This document shows, piece by piece, positions 34,335 to 44,865 of a stretch of 64,000 nucleotides of DNA. Within the stretch, counting starts at the first letter, position 1. Every line of letters begins with the position of its first letter. The notes beneath the pieces are model-generated. The model searched no databases. It was not told the origin of the DNA and saw only the letters and a list, made by a program, of their open reading frames with translations. The DNA comes from Obelidium mucronatum (Eukaryota > Chytridiomycota > Chytridiomycetes > Chytridiales > Chytriomycetaceae), in assembly GCA_025765595.1 (NCBI GenBank), contig JAIVFH010000009.1, positions 372,001 through 436,000 on the forward strand, given 5' to 3'. A program made the translations under genes and the position numbers.

Positions 34335-35429
34335 ATGAGTGACGTTGAGACCAACTTCCGCAACGCAGCTCTCGCAGTCACAAACCTGTACAGATCCGCA
34401 CAAGCAGAAAAGGCAGCATCGTTCGACGATGGATACGCTTCATGCTTTGACGATCTGTTGGCAACTCTGGCTTCTAGCACAACAACAACAACAACTACAA
34501 CAACAGCCTCAAACAACAGCCATCCACTTATTGACTCACTGGTTTCCTTCTTTTCGGCGAAACAAGATGTTCTGAACCCGTCTGCGGCTGAGTCGTTGCA
34601 CAACCTTATTGAATATTACTCGACTGCCAAACAGCAGCAGCAGCAGAGCAGTGACTCGTCTGTCTCTGATAAACTCCAAACCCAGGCTCAGTCGATATCA
34701 TCAGCCGCAGCAGCAGCGGCCGTAGCCGTGCCGCCGCCGCCAGTGTTTACATTCACAGCAACACCGTCTCAAACGGGTCTTGCGGCACACGAGTTCCATA
34801 AAGCACATCCGATACTTCCGTTTCGAGAGAGGCAGCGAGTGTTTGGAGGGTTGAGGACGGGTGCTGCTGGAGGTGGTGGTGGTGGGTTTGGTGGTGCTGC
34901 TGCTGGTGGTGGTGGTGGTCGGCGAAGAGGAGGTGCTGGTTTCAGTAATAATAACAGCGGGTTTATTGATTTCAATGCTGTGTTTAGTGGTGTTGATTTT
35001 GGGGCGCTGGGGTTTGGCGATAGTGGTAGTGGTGGTGGTGGTGGTGGTGATCTGGCAGCTGCGGAAGGATTGTCAAGTGGCGATGGTGTTTCGCCCGCGG
35101 CGGCGGCGGTGGCGGCGGTTTCAATTGAATCGAAAACGGGCGGTGGAGGAGGTGGTGGAGAAGTTGTTTCTAGTGAAGGAGGACGAACAAGTGGGTTTGG
35201 CAATAGGAATGACAGGTCAAATAATGAGGTGTTGGAGGATACGACTGGGATATCGTCGTTGAAACGAAGATGGACTGGTCAAACTGTTGTGCCGGTATCA
35301 TCATCGGTAGTAGCTGCTGGACAAGAGTATGTTGGTGGTGATGTGGAAGACCACTTGATGATGGACGATTTGGATGTCAACTGCAGCAAGCGAGCTAGAT
35401 GGAGACCTTTTGATGGAATGAGCGACTGA
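34335..35429 (+). CDS. HAPSTR1-like protein (C16orf72/DUF4588 family)
   Basis: Intronless, 364 aa from ATG 34335. The first about 50 residues (FRNAALAVTNLYRSAQAEKAASFDDGYASCF, here broken for length: FRNAALAVTNLYR, then SFDDGYASC) match the conserved segment of animal HAPSTR1 (FxNAAxAVTNLY...SFDxGxxxG). The tail ends with CSKRARWRPFDGM, also like the family, which carries a basic C-terminal motif. HAPSTR1 works with the ubiquitin ligase HUWE1 in stress signalling (known in animals). The middle is low complexity: Thr, Gln, Ala and long Gly runs, so the total length is inflated by repeats. The earlier in-frame stretch lacks an ATG, which decides the start. Confidence 0.72.
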   Translation: MSDVETNFRNAALAVTNLYRSAQAEKAASFDDGYASCFDDLLATLASSTTTTTTTTTASNNSHPLIDSLVSFFSAKQDVLNPSAAESLHNLIEYYSTAKQQQQQSSDSSVSDKLQTQAQSISSAAAAAAVAVPPPPVFTFTATPSQTGLAAHEFHKAHPILPFRERQRVFGGLRTGAAGGGGGGFGGAAAGGGGGRRRGGAGFSNNNSGFIDFNAVFSGVDFGALGFGDSGSGGGGGGDLAAAEGLSSGDGVSPAAAAVAAVSIESKTGGGGGGGEVVSSEGGRTSGFGNRNDRSNNEVLEDTTGISSLKRRWTGQTVVPVSSSVVAAGQEYVGGDVEDHLMMDDLDVNCSKRARWRPFDGMSD

Positions 35430-35710
35430 CTTACCTCAAAGAAAAAAAGTAGACATTATTGAATAATTGTCTATAATTTTTTTTGGGAGGGGTGTTGTTG
35501 TTGTGATATCTTCCTTGTTCTCTATACCTTTTTTTTATATTAACACACACATACACATTCACACACTCAGGCCTCTATTACTACTTTTGATTGTTTTTTT
35601 TTGCCTATATATATTTGTCCAATAATAAAATAAATACATGAGATATGGAGTATGAGATATGGAGTAATCAAATAGTTTTTTACGGGAGGGGTCCATCTTT
35701 TCTCCAAACA
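35430..35710. other. Intergenic, AT-rich, with a short direct repeat
   Basis: Holds the 3' UTR of the HAPSTR1-like gene and the promoter of the RasGEF gene. A direct repeat of gagatatggagta occurs at about 35640-35665, just before the RasGEF start. A cacaca-rich stretch lies near 35550. No gene seen. Confidence 0.5.
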
Positions 35711-38700
35711 ATGGAGTCAACCGCGTCCCTCAACGCAAGCGCCGCGTCCTCGCCGTCGTCGTCGGCCATGAAAAGTTCCAACACGTTGGCGAAGACAAAA
35801 AAGACGCTTGTTCAGTGTAAAGCGTGTTTAGGATCGTCGTGGGTCCACGGCAATGAGCCAGCGCCTTTCGCGGCATCTTCTTCTTCTTCTTCAACTGCAG
35901 CAGCAGCTTCTAGTTCAGCAACTTTTCCGTCGCAATCCTCGCTCGGACTCGCACCAGTGAAGGAGGGGTTTTCGTTCAGCCCGAAGCCGCACTGTTTGAC
36001 GCAGTGCAGCAAGTGCAAAGCGTGCACGAACGGCAAGCAGCTTGTCTCGCAGGGAGTCGGTGGAGTGGGTGGAGTGGGTGTGGGTGTGTTTGCTGGCAGC
36101 AGCACAGCGTCGCTCAGCACGAAAGACAAAGAAACGCCATCCCACACGGGCCTTGTCAAGAAGCGGCCAACGACGACAACGACAACGACAACAACGACTG
36201 ACACAGACGCGCCCGCCATGGACGTCGTCACGTTCGCCACGCTCGACACGCCGGCCGCCGTCGCCGCCGTCTCGATTTCGCGCATCGCTCACGCTGCGAA
36301 GCCGCTGCGCATCGCCAACGGCGACGACGGCGGCGACGCGGACGCCGACGCAGACGCCGACAGCGACAGCGGCGACTCGGACGACAACTGCGGTGCGTCG
36401 CTCTTTGCGTTTGGCGTTCTAGGGCTTTCCCTAACTCCACTTTGTAACAGACGCCGCGCGCGCCGCCGCAAAGCGGTCCGCGAACATCAAGCGCCGCGTG
36501 CACATCATGGGCAGCTCAGACAACCTGGCGCCGCTCGGCAAAAAGACAAGCTGCGCATCGCTCGACACCTTGAGTCTCGCTTCAAACACAGGTGCGGCTC
36601 CCAGGAAGCCGCTGTCGACTCAGAACTCATCAGCATCAAGCAGCAAGGATACTGTCGCTGTCAACAGCGCAGGGAACTCACTATCTAGCATCGCATCACA
36701 ACAGCACCAGCAACAACAACAGCAGTACAAAAAGGATGCATCCATTGCAACACCTGCAATCGTTGCTTCAAGCGTTTCACAATCACACGTCAGTCTCGTC
36801 AGCGATTTCTACGGCGGAGGAGCAGACATCCATCACACGGCCCATCAACATCCTGCAGTGAATATCTTGAGTATGGGAAGTGGAATCCTGACACGCAAAA
36901 GAGACACTTTTATTGCTGCTGCTGCTGCTAGTAACAATAACAGCACAGATGCAATCGCACGTGAATTTTCTACTTCTTTTGGTCTTTCTAACGGTGGCGG
37001 TGGTGGAATGACTCCTTCTCCATCTATTGTTGCTTCTTCCTCTTTATCCGCTGGTTTGCCTTTCGTTTCTGGATCAAACTCGTCTTCTGCTTCAAAGAGT
37101 TTATCGACTGCATCAGCATCAGCATCAGCGACTGGTGGTGGTGCTGGTGGTGGTGGTGGGATCTTGGGTGATTCTAGTAGCTTGCTTGGTGATTCGTATG
37201 CGGATAGAGAAGAGTTTCCTGATTTGATTGATTTGGGGACCATGTTTGGTTCTAAAGTGCATCCTGAAGGTGTGTTTTTTTTTTTACCGCCGAAGGCGGT
37301 ATATTCTTTTTTTTTTGTTCATTCACCGCCAAAGGCGGATTCTACCGCCGAAGGCGGTATATTCTTTTGCTTTTTTTTTGTTCATTCACCGCCGAAGGCG
37401 GGTACTACCGCCGAAGGCGGTGTATTCTTTTCCTTTTTTTGTTCATTCACCGCCGAAGGCGGTATATTCTTTTTTTTTGTTCATTCACCGCTGAAGGCGG
37501 TATATTCTTCCATCCTTTTCTCTTTCTTCCTTTTCTATTGTTTTATTTTCCATTCTTTCCCTGACATTACTTCATCTACCAGCAACAAAAACCCGCATGA
37601 TATGGTCTGCACGGCTATACGAAGTATGCAGAAAGGAATACCTATCGCGTCCATTCGATGAAGAAGTATTCCCAGGTATTCATCGCAAAGAACTTTTTGT
37701 TTCTCTTCTTTCAACTCACACCTCTTAACCCAAAAAACAACAAAAAAAAAAAATAACAGAACGCCCACCAAACGACGAAATCAAATACCGAATCCTTGAA
37801 AACTTTGACGAAGGTCGCTTAGATACAGTCACCTACGCCACCCGCGCCACAGGATCCGAATTCATCAGTTCAGGCGACATTGAGTCCCTGGTAGATGCCC
37901 TGATATTCCCCTTGAACCAAGACAACTCATACACGGAAGTCTTTCTCGCTTCCTATCGATTCTTTATGCCAGCCAGTGAACTCCTGACTTCGTTAATCGA
38001 ATGGTACAATGTGGAGCTCGATCCTGCGACTGCGACGCCGCAACAGGAACAGTATTTCAAGCTCAAGAAGCGACAATTCCGAGGACGTGCGGCGAAAGTG
38101 TTGTTGACGTGGATCAAGAATCATTGGCATGATTTCCATGTGGATAAAGACTTGTTGGATGAGTTGAGTGAATTTGTGGGTGATTTGGGGGAGGTTTGTT
38201 TTGGAGATGGGCAGAGAATGACGCAAGCGATTCGAGAACAGGTAAAATTGTTTTTTTTTTTTTTGTTCTCCTTTTTTTTTTATTTTATTTGGCCGCCTCA
38301 TGCACGTATCTCACACGGTTACTGTTTGTTTCTCTGTCTTGACTCAAAAACTTTTATTTTACTCTTTTTTTCTTCTTTGCAGCGCCTATCATGGTACATG
38401 ACCCAATACATCCCCCCCTTCAGCGCCAAGCGAGCACCGGCCGCCGAATCCGCGAAACCATGGGGCCTCCTCTGGGAACCCGAAGCCTTCGCCGCCCAAC
38501 TAACCCTCATTGACCACCACTACTTCCGCCAAATCCGACCCGACACATACCTCAGCCTCCTCCAAAAGCGCGTGCCCAAAGGAACCCTAGCCGGCGATGC
38601 CGCCGTCAAAGTGCTCATGGACTACGTATCCTGGTTCCGCCTCGTTTCAAGCTACACAGCGACACTCATATACAAGGAAGACACGACCAAGAAGCGAACC

Positions 38701-39351
38701 AAGGCGATAAAGCGGTTCATCAAGGTAGCCAAGGAATGCCGCCTATTGAATAATTTCAATACAATGTTTGCGGTTATGCATGGGTTGAAGCGGAATTTGG
38801 TGGCGCGGATGAGTGGGGCGTGGGATGGGTTGTCTGGGAAGCATGTGGAGGCGTTTCGGGAGATGGAGGCGTTGATGGATCCGAAGGGTGGGTTTGCGAA
38901 TTTTTGGGGGGAGTTGAAGAATTGTGTGGCGCCGCTGATTCCCTTTTTTGGTGAGTGTCTTTACTTTTTTTTTTTTTTTTTGGTTTGTGTTTATAACAAA
39001 AAAAAAAAAACTTGGAAAGCTGCCTATATCCATGACTTGCTGGAAATCCATGAAACAGAACCCGTATTCACTCGAGATTTAAACAAGACACAAGAACAGC
39101 AACAAAGCGGATACCGGATGGTAACCACCGACGACGACGACGACAATGACCCTGAAATCATCAATTTCTCCAAATTCTACAATCTGTATTCGATTGTCGC
39201 TGAGATTGAAGTCTGGCGATCGTATAGTTACAACAGCGTGATTCCAGAAGCGGCTGCGGCTGCGAATGATCCAAAGGGGGATACATGTGCGGTTGTGTTG
39301 AATCATATGAGGGATTGGAAGGTTGTAGAGGATTCCCTTTTGGATTTGTGA
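35711..39351 (+). CDS. RasGEF (CDC25-type guanine nucleotide exchange factor)
   Basis: Six exons (35711-36392, 36451-37269, 37583-37675, 37760-38241, 38383-38950, 39020-39351) give 991 aa with no frame break. The first 500 residues are disordered, rich in Ser, Ala and Gly, with a CKACLGSSW and CSKCKAC pair that may bind zinc. The REM (RasGEF-N) domain starts near 545 (SGDIESLVDALIFPL). The CDC25 catalytic domain is near 715-985 (LLWEPEAFAAQLTLIDHHYF, RLLNNFNTMFAVMHGL, FANFWGELKNCVAPLIPFF, IINFSKFYNLYSIVAEIE). It activates Ras-type GTPases by GDP release (known), so a cAMP or morphogenesis role is likely (inference). The third intron-exon border was chosen because MIWSARLYEVCRKEYL restores the sequence before REM. 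Intron 2 contains the hairpin array. Confidence 0.88.
37286..37501 (+). repeat. Array of seven GC-rich hairpins (double-hairpin-element-like) in an intron
   Basis: The 15-nt palindrome ACCGCCGAAGGCGGT (6-bp stem, GAA loop), or a one-base variant of it, occurs at 37286, 37325 (loop AAA, last pair lost), 37344, 37388 (extra G), 37407, 37449 and 37487 (CGCTGAA). Copies 2-3 and 4-5 are paired with only 3-5 nt between them, giving a double hairpin. Six of the seven lie in the context ttgttcattc before and tatattctttt after, so the unit has been copied with its flanks. The array lies inside the 313-nt second intron of the RasGEF gene, by far its longest intron. Confidence 0.85.
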
Positions 39352-40300
39352 ATTTAAGTTGTTATGTTTTTTTTTGTTTTCTCAGTTTTTGGTTTGTTTT
39401 TGTTTTTGATTCATAAATATAAATTTCAGTCTGCATAACATACCTGCTAGGATGGATCAATCGACAAGTTGATTCATTGAGTGCCCAACATGGTAAGGTT
39501 GAGAAGTGATTGGTTCCACAACAGTCCACAACAAGATAATACGATATACATGATACAGTGTCAATATGGATTTATTTGAACAATATGGATTTATTTAAAT
39601 AAAAGGTTATGCACAGTTCGCTTTTCTATTGGAGGATTCGGTGAGGATCAACCCAGAACCTTAATGAGGGTGCAAGGGTGGGGGGGTTGCACACTGATTA
39701 AGATTTGTATTGACCTCATAGAATGAAGAGTGGTAGGCAAGTGTGTAGATGAGATTAGGTGTAGATCGGGTTGCGGATCGGGAAAGGGGGCGAGCGATCA
39801 ATGAGGCAGGGATGCTTCGATAGAGAGCCGACACATTTTTGTGTCCCAACAAAAGACTCCTTGGGAGACGTAAAATGGTGGCTTCTATGAAAAGGCATTC
39901 ACAGAGAAAGGAAGGAGGTGGGATGTTGTTGTTTTGATGTTTTTGATATGGGATGCGAAAAATGTCTCCCCAATTTATAGTTTTTTCGTTGCCTCCGAAA
40001 TTCTCCGAAATGAGATCATTTAAATGAAAGTCCACGTTGTTTGGCTGCAAATATGCGGTTTGCCCGACTATTCTTTTCCCCTTCAATAGTCTAACATGAA
40101 CTTTCTTGTTGTTTTAAACATAAAATCATCAACTTTAAACTTGCCGCTTTGAAGCAAAGAGATTAAAGAGAGGTAACGCACCGATGCAAAAGAAGATGCT
40201 AGAGTAGAGCAGTGTTCTTTGCCGCTTGCTGGTGGGGTGTCCAACACGAGATGCTGAGCAAAGAGAATTTGTCCGAATAAAAAAAAAAGCACCTTCCAAC
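39352..40300. other. Long intergenic stretch, no gene established
   Basis: Between the RasGEF stop and the kinesin start. A minus-strand frame at 39661-40086 (141 codons) exists, but it has no recognisable domain, and its Asn/Ile/Arg mix could be chance. AT-rich patches and a few short direct repeats (caatatggatttattt twice near 39560-39600) are visible. The last about 100 nt should carry the kinesin promoter. Confidence 0.45.
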
Positions 40301-42890
40301 ATGCTGCGAGCGCCCGCGCCCTCGAAGCTCAAAGCGCCCACGTCAACGTCAACTTCATCCTCAGCTTCAAATTCAAACTCCGCCAGCTTTGCTGCCCAGC
40401 AAAGACGCGAAAGACGCCAAAGACGAGCCGCTTGAATTCACAGTCCACACCACAAAGACCTCCGCCGCCGCAAAGCGCAAAGCCGCGCCGAGTCCAACGC
40501 TCGGCGAAAAGCCGCTGAAGGCGGCGAAGGTGGCGCCGGCGGCGAAGCCTAAAGCGGCGGCGCCAACTCTGGCGCCCGCAAAGAGCGGCGCGGCTCCTTC
40601 GGGCGCCGGAAACCTTGCCGCTGAAGAAAAAGAGAGCCGCCTGGGACGTGAAGGGCCGGCTCGAGGACATGGAGGAATACAGCAAGTCGACGGCGTCGAA
40701 GCTGGGCGATTCGCAGAAACTGATTTCAGGGGCTGACCGAAAAGCTGACTGAGGGACAGTCGCAAAGTACGCGTCGCTTTTTTTTTATGGCTGTTTTCTA
40801 TGGGAAGATTAAATGCTTGTTTGTTCAGTCAACCAGTTGGTGGAGTTTAAACAGTCACTGGAATCCAAATTTCAATTAAAAGAGATGGAAAATGGTGAAA
40901 TGGCTGGAAAACTAAAGAGTTTGCAAGATCAATTGGAGGTGAATGCTTTCTTGGAATGTAGCGAAAAGTCAACCTCATCAATTTTTGCAGGAGGCAAGAG
41001 CTTCGCACGAAAAGCAAATTTCCACCATGCGACAAAAGAATCAAGAAGAAATTGATGATTATTCGAGACGCGAATCGCGTCTTAAACAAGAGATTTCTAC
41101 ATTGACTGAAGATTATGACCGCATTCGTGTGGAAAACGGATCTTTGAAGGTGGAAGTCAATTTGGGTCGATTTTAATCATCTAAAACTCTGGTGCAGACG
41201 TCGCTGTCAACCCAATCTACGGCACTCTTGACTGTCGAATCGGATATACGAGCGGCAAAGGCCCAAATCGAGTCTCTTGAATCAACCGTGTCACAAAAAA
41301 CGACGGAAATCACTGTGCTCACGGAAAATTTGGCAGCGCGAGACAGTCATATTCTGGAACTGGAGTCAAAGTTACGAGAAGAGGAATCAGTCCGAAGGAA
41401 ACTTCATAATACAATTCAGGAATTGAAGGGAAATATCCGTGTCTTTTGCAGAATCCGTCCACCATTAGGTTTGCTATTGCGCTCATCAATATGATATCAA
41501 TTTTCTTTTGGTTGATGGATCTTCATGCGCTTCCAAAAAATAGACTTTGAAGCAAATCTCGATGTGCTGTCTCATATTCGATTCTCAGAGGTGGATGATA
41601 AGTCGTTGGAATTGATTCAAACCTCTGAAACTGCATCGGGCCAAAACTCCTATTGTAAAGTCGTATCCTTTTGCCTTTGACAAGGTTGGTGTCATTCCCA
41701 AAAAAAAGCACCCCTGCCAACTGAAAAACAACGCATCAATAACAAAGGTATTCCAACCTTCAACAAACCAAGCCCAAGTATTCGAAGAAATATCTCAGCT
41801 CGTTCAAAGCGCATTGGACGGATATAATGTCTGCATTTTTGCGTATGGCCAAACAGGAAGTGGTAAAACATACACAATGGAAGGGGGCCCGTCTCCTGAA
41901 AGTATGGGCATGATTCCACGAGCCTGTCCAACAAATCTTTGAATGTGCGGAAACGCTGAAACCAAAGGGTTGGACCTATACTTTTGAAGCCTATTTTTTG
42001 GAGATTTATAATGAGAGTGTGAGAGATTTGCTGAGCGCAAGTAGCTGTGCTGGGAAGGAGAAACATGAGATTAAACATGTGGTTGGTGATGGGAAGGGTG
42101 GGACTTGGAATGGGGAAAACTGTAGTTACTGATGTTACGATTGGTTTGTACTATATCACCTTTTTTTTGATCTTTTGTACAATATTTTGCATTTTTGGTC
42201 GCGAGTAGTACCTGTAACAAATGGAAGGGAGGTACACAGTTTGTTGAAGAAGGCTCAAACGAATCGAGCTGTGGCAGCGACAAACAGCAACGAACACTCT
42301 TCTCGAAGTCATAGTGTTTTCACGTTGAAGACTCACGGGTCACAATTCTTTGACAGAAGAGAGCTGTGAAGGAGTGTTGAATCTGATTGATTTGGCAGGT
42401 AATGGGCAAATCTTTTTGTGCATCGTTTCCGACGAATATTCATAGGATCCGAGCGATTATCTTCTTCTGGCTCAACTGGCGATCGATTGAAGGAAACCCA
42501 GGCAATCAACAAGAGTCTGAGTTCATTGGGGGATGTGATTTATGCGTTGGGCAACAAGGACCAACACATTCCATATAGGAACTCCAAAGTAAGTTTTGAT
42601 TTGTATTACTTTAATTATTTGGCTTGAGATCTGACGCCCAGAAACTGTTTTTTTTAGTTGACGTACTTGCTTCAAAACTCGTTGGGTGGAAATAGCAAGA
42701 CGCTCATGTTTGTGAACGTTTCACCTATTGCTAATAGTTTACAAGAGAGCTTGTGCTCTCTCCGGTTTGCTACGAAGGTATGTGTTGACCTGCATTTTTT
42801 TTTTTTTTTTTTTTTTTTGGGTGCTGACCGGGGCTGCAGGTGAATTCATGTCAGATCGGAACGGCGAAAGCTGTCAAAAAGGCAGCTTAG
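40301..42890 (+). CDS. Kinesin-14 (Kar3/C-terminal motor)
   Basis: Ten exons, 680 aa. N-terminus: disordered, Ala/Pro/Lys-rich, then [19 protein letters not shown] leading into coiled coil ([28 protein letters not shown]). The neck-motor junction reads [23 protein letters not shown], the signature of minus-end-directed kinesin-14. Motor motifs: P-loop [19 protein letters not shown], switch I NEHSSRSH, switch II DLAGSERL, and the terminal [20 protein letters not shown]. Kinesin-14 crosslinks and slides spindle microtubules (known). Seven one-base breaks lie in the coding sequence (about 40388, 40608, 40733, 41634, 41922, 42113, 42338), every one like an extra base; without them the exon sum is exactly 681 codons. 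This is the worst-affected gene in the window. Confidence 0.88.
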
Positions 42891-43076
42891 ACGTGTTCCC
42901 CTTTCAGTTTCTTTGTTTAATTTTTTTTATAAGTTATCCTTCTTCTGACCTTAGAGAAGTGTTAAATAATTACAGAGATTATTTTATTTGTGCCGCGTCC
43001 TCACGATTGAAAAAAATAATACCAAACCACCCATCAACGCGACACTCGTTTCACTCTACAACACATATTGACAAGC

Positions 43077-44561
43077 ATGGTTCTGGAAGCGACGTTCTTG
43101 GTGTATGTATTAGTAGCTAAGCAATTGAGACCTTGTGGGCTATTCTCGGTCAAGGGGCTGAGGCTGCAAACACGAAGAGTATCCACAAACTAATCCCGCT
43201 TTGTTAGGTTGGACAATTCTGAATGGATGCGAAACGGCGATTACACTCCCACTCGCTTGGAGGCACAAAATGATGCCGTCACTCTGCCTCTTTAATGCAA
43301 AAACACAATCAAATCCTGAAAACACTGTGGGTCTCATGACAATGGCGGGAAAGGGGTTGCGTATTATTTTCAATTTTTAGGGGGTGTTTATTTAAGTGGT
43401 TGGAGTTGGATGCGGGGCGATGTCTTTCTGATTGTTTGCTTCCCCTGAATAGTCCTGAAGTCCTTGTTACGTTGACTACCGAAATCGGAAAGATTCTCAC
43501 TGCTCTTCATCGCGTCAAGATTTCAGAGAAGCCAAATATTTCGACTGGTGTTCAAATCGCACAGGTTAGTGGTACATATTTACATGCTGTGTTTGCCAAC
43601 ACCACCACCCCTCTCTCCTTTTTTTTCTGCCAGCTCGCATTGAAGCACCGTCAAAACAAAAACCAACGCCAAAGAATCATTGTCTTTGTTGGCAGCCCTC
43701 TCCCTGAAGACGAAAAATCCCTCGTCAAGCTTGGAAAGAAACTCAAAAAAAACAACATCGCCGTGGACATTGTAAACTTTGGAGAAGACCAGGAAAACAC
43801 TGCGAAACTTGAAGCCTTCATCAACGCTGTGAATAGTAGCGATAACTCCCATTTGGTCACTGTTCCACCTGGGCCACATGTTTTGAGCGATATTCTGATT
43901 AGTAGCCCGATTTTGGCAGATGAAGATGGCGCGCCACCTGCTGGATTCAGTGCGGGTGGAGCTGGTGGGTTCGAGTTTGGTGTGGATCCAAGTCTGGACC
44001 CTGAACTTGCGCTTGCGTTGAGAATTTCCATGGAGGAGGAGAGGGCGAGACAGGAAGCTATTAATGGTGGAGGTGGCGCTTCTTCTAGTGGCGGCGGGGA
44101 TGCTATGGCTGTTGATTCCGGTGCTGGTGCTCCTTCTGCCGGCTGTTACTGCAGGGCGGAGGAAATACCGAAGAAGAAATGCTTGCTCAAGCGCTTGCAA
44201 TGTCAATGGGACGAGAGGTTAGATTTTTTTGTGCCTTTTTTTGGAGTTTCTCTGGTCGGTTTTACCAAAAACCTTTTCTGTTGGGGCAGGCTGGCGATGC
44301 CATGGAAGAGGATGATGATGAAATTGCAAAAGCGATTGCTCTGTCTATGCAAGATTCAAGTGCTGGATCCTCGTCTCAGGTTTCGTTTTCTTTCAACTTT
44401 GTAATTGACAATACATGACCTTTTTTTCGTGTGTGTAGAATCCGGCAGACTATGCGAATCTGCTGGGATCGCTTCCAGGTGTTGACCCGAATGACCCGCG
44501 TTTCAAGGATGCTCTTTCTGGGCTGAAGAAAGACGAAAAGAAGGATGACGAGAAAAAATAA
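43077..44561 (+). CDS. RPN10: 26S proteasome ubiquitin receptor Rpn10
   Basis: Six exons, about 360 aa. The VWA domain begins at the start codon: [21 protein letters not shown] (first six codons plus a splice), then [34 protein letters not shown] and [11 protein letters not shown]. Three ubiquitin-interacting motifs follow: [28 protein letters not shown] and [13 protein letters not shown]. The C-terminus has the acidic/lysine tail seen in fungi. Rpn10 sits between the lid and base of the proteasome and binds polyubiquitin (known). Yeast Rpn10 has one UIM and human has two, so three here is more than usual. Frame breaks: about 43288 (an extra C) and about 44140 (a missing base in the linker). 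The donor of exon 1 was set to GTATGT because it restores FLVLDNSEW. Confidence 0.88.
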
Positions 44562-44865
44562 GCGACTGGCGGAAAAAAAAACGAGAGCTTTCAAAAAAAA
44601 AATACTGTTTTCATCCATCCAAAAAAAATATCTGTATAGTTGATTTGTTGTTATTTGATTGATAGCCCATTGAAAGAACTGTGCATTGATTCTTGTGGGA
44701 TCCGGTGGTTACGAATTTTCCAGTTAAATTCAAGAGTCCCGCATCGCATCAGACTTGGGGGTATTCTACTCGGGTTTTTCAACTACGGGTAATACCGTTT
44801 TACGGCTTACGCCGATATTTATTTTTGGAACCCATTGTCTTTCGTGACAACAGCAGCAGTGGCGG

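Noticed and set aside
37286..37501. CRISPR-like array
   Set aside because: Units are short perfect palindromes with T-rich, uneven spacers in a eukaryotic intron. There is no cas gene and no unique spacer of constant length.
37228..37661. Open frames running through the hairpin array (PPKAVYS-type repeats)
   Set aside because: They are by-products of the GC palindrome being stop-free in several frames. The exon on either side splices cleanly with GT-AG and restores the RasGEF sequence.
39661..40086. Minus-strand ORF of 141 codons as a gene
   Set aside because: No domain, no conserved-looking segment and no neighbouring exon; likely chance.
32440..41670. U12-type 5' splice sites (ATATCCTT at about 32453, GTATCCTT at about 41662)
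   Set aside because: Both lie inside coding exons (MIS12 start, kinesin SYPFAFDK) and lack a matching branch site and acceptor.
40301..42890. Programmed +1 ribosomal frameshifting in the kinesin gene
   Set aside because: The slip sites share no heptamer or stop-adjacent motif and occur seven times in one gene; indels in the draft are simpler.
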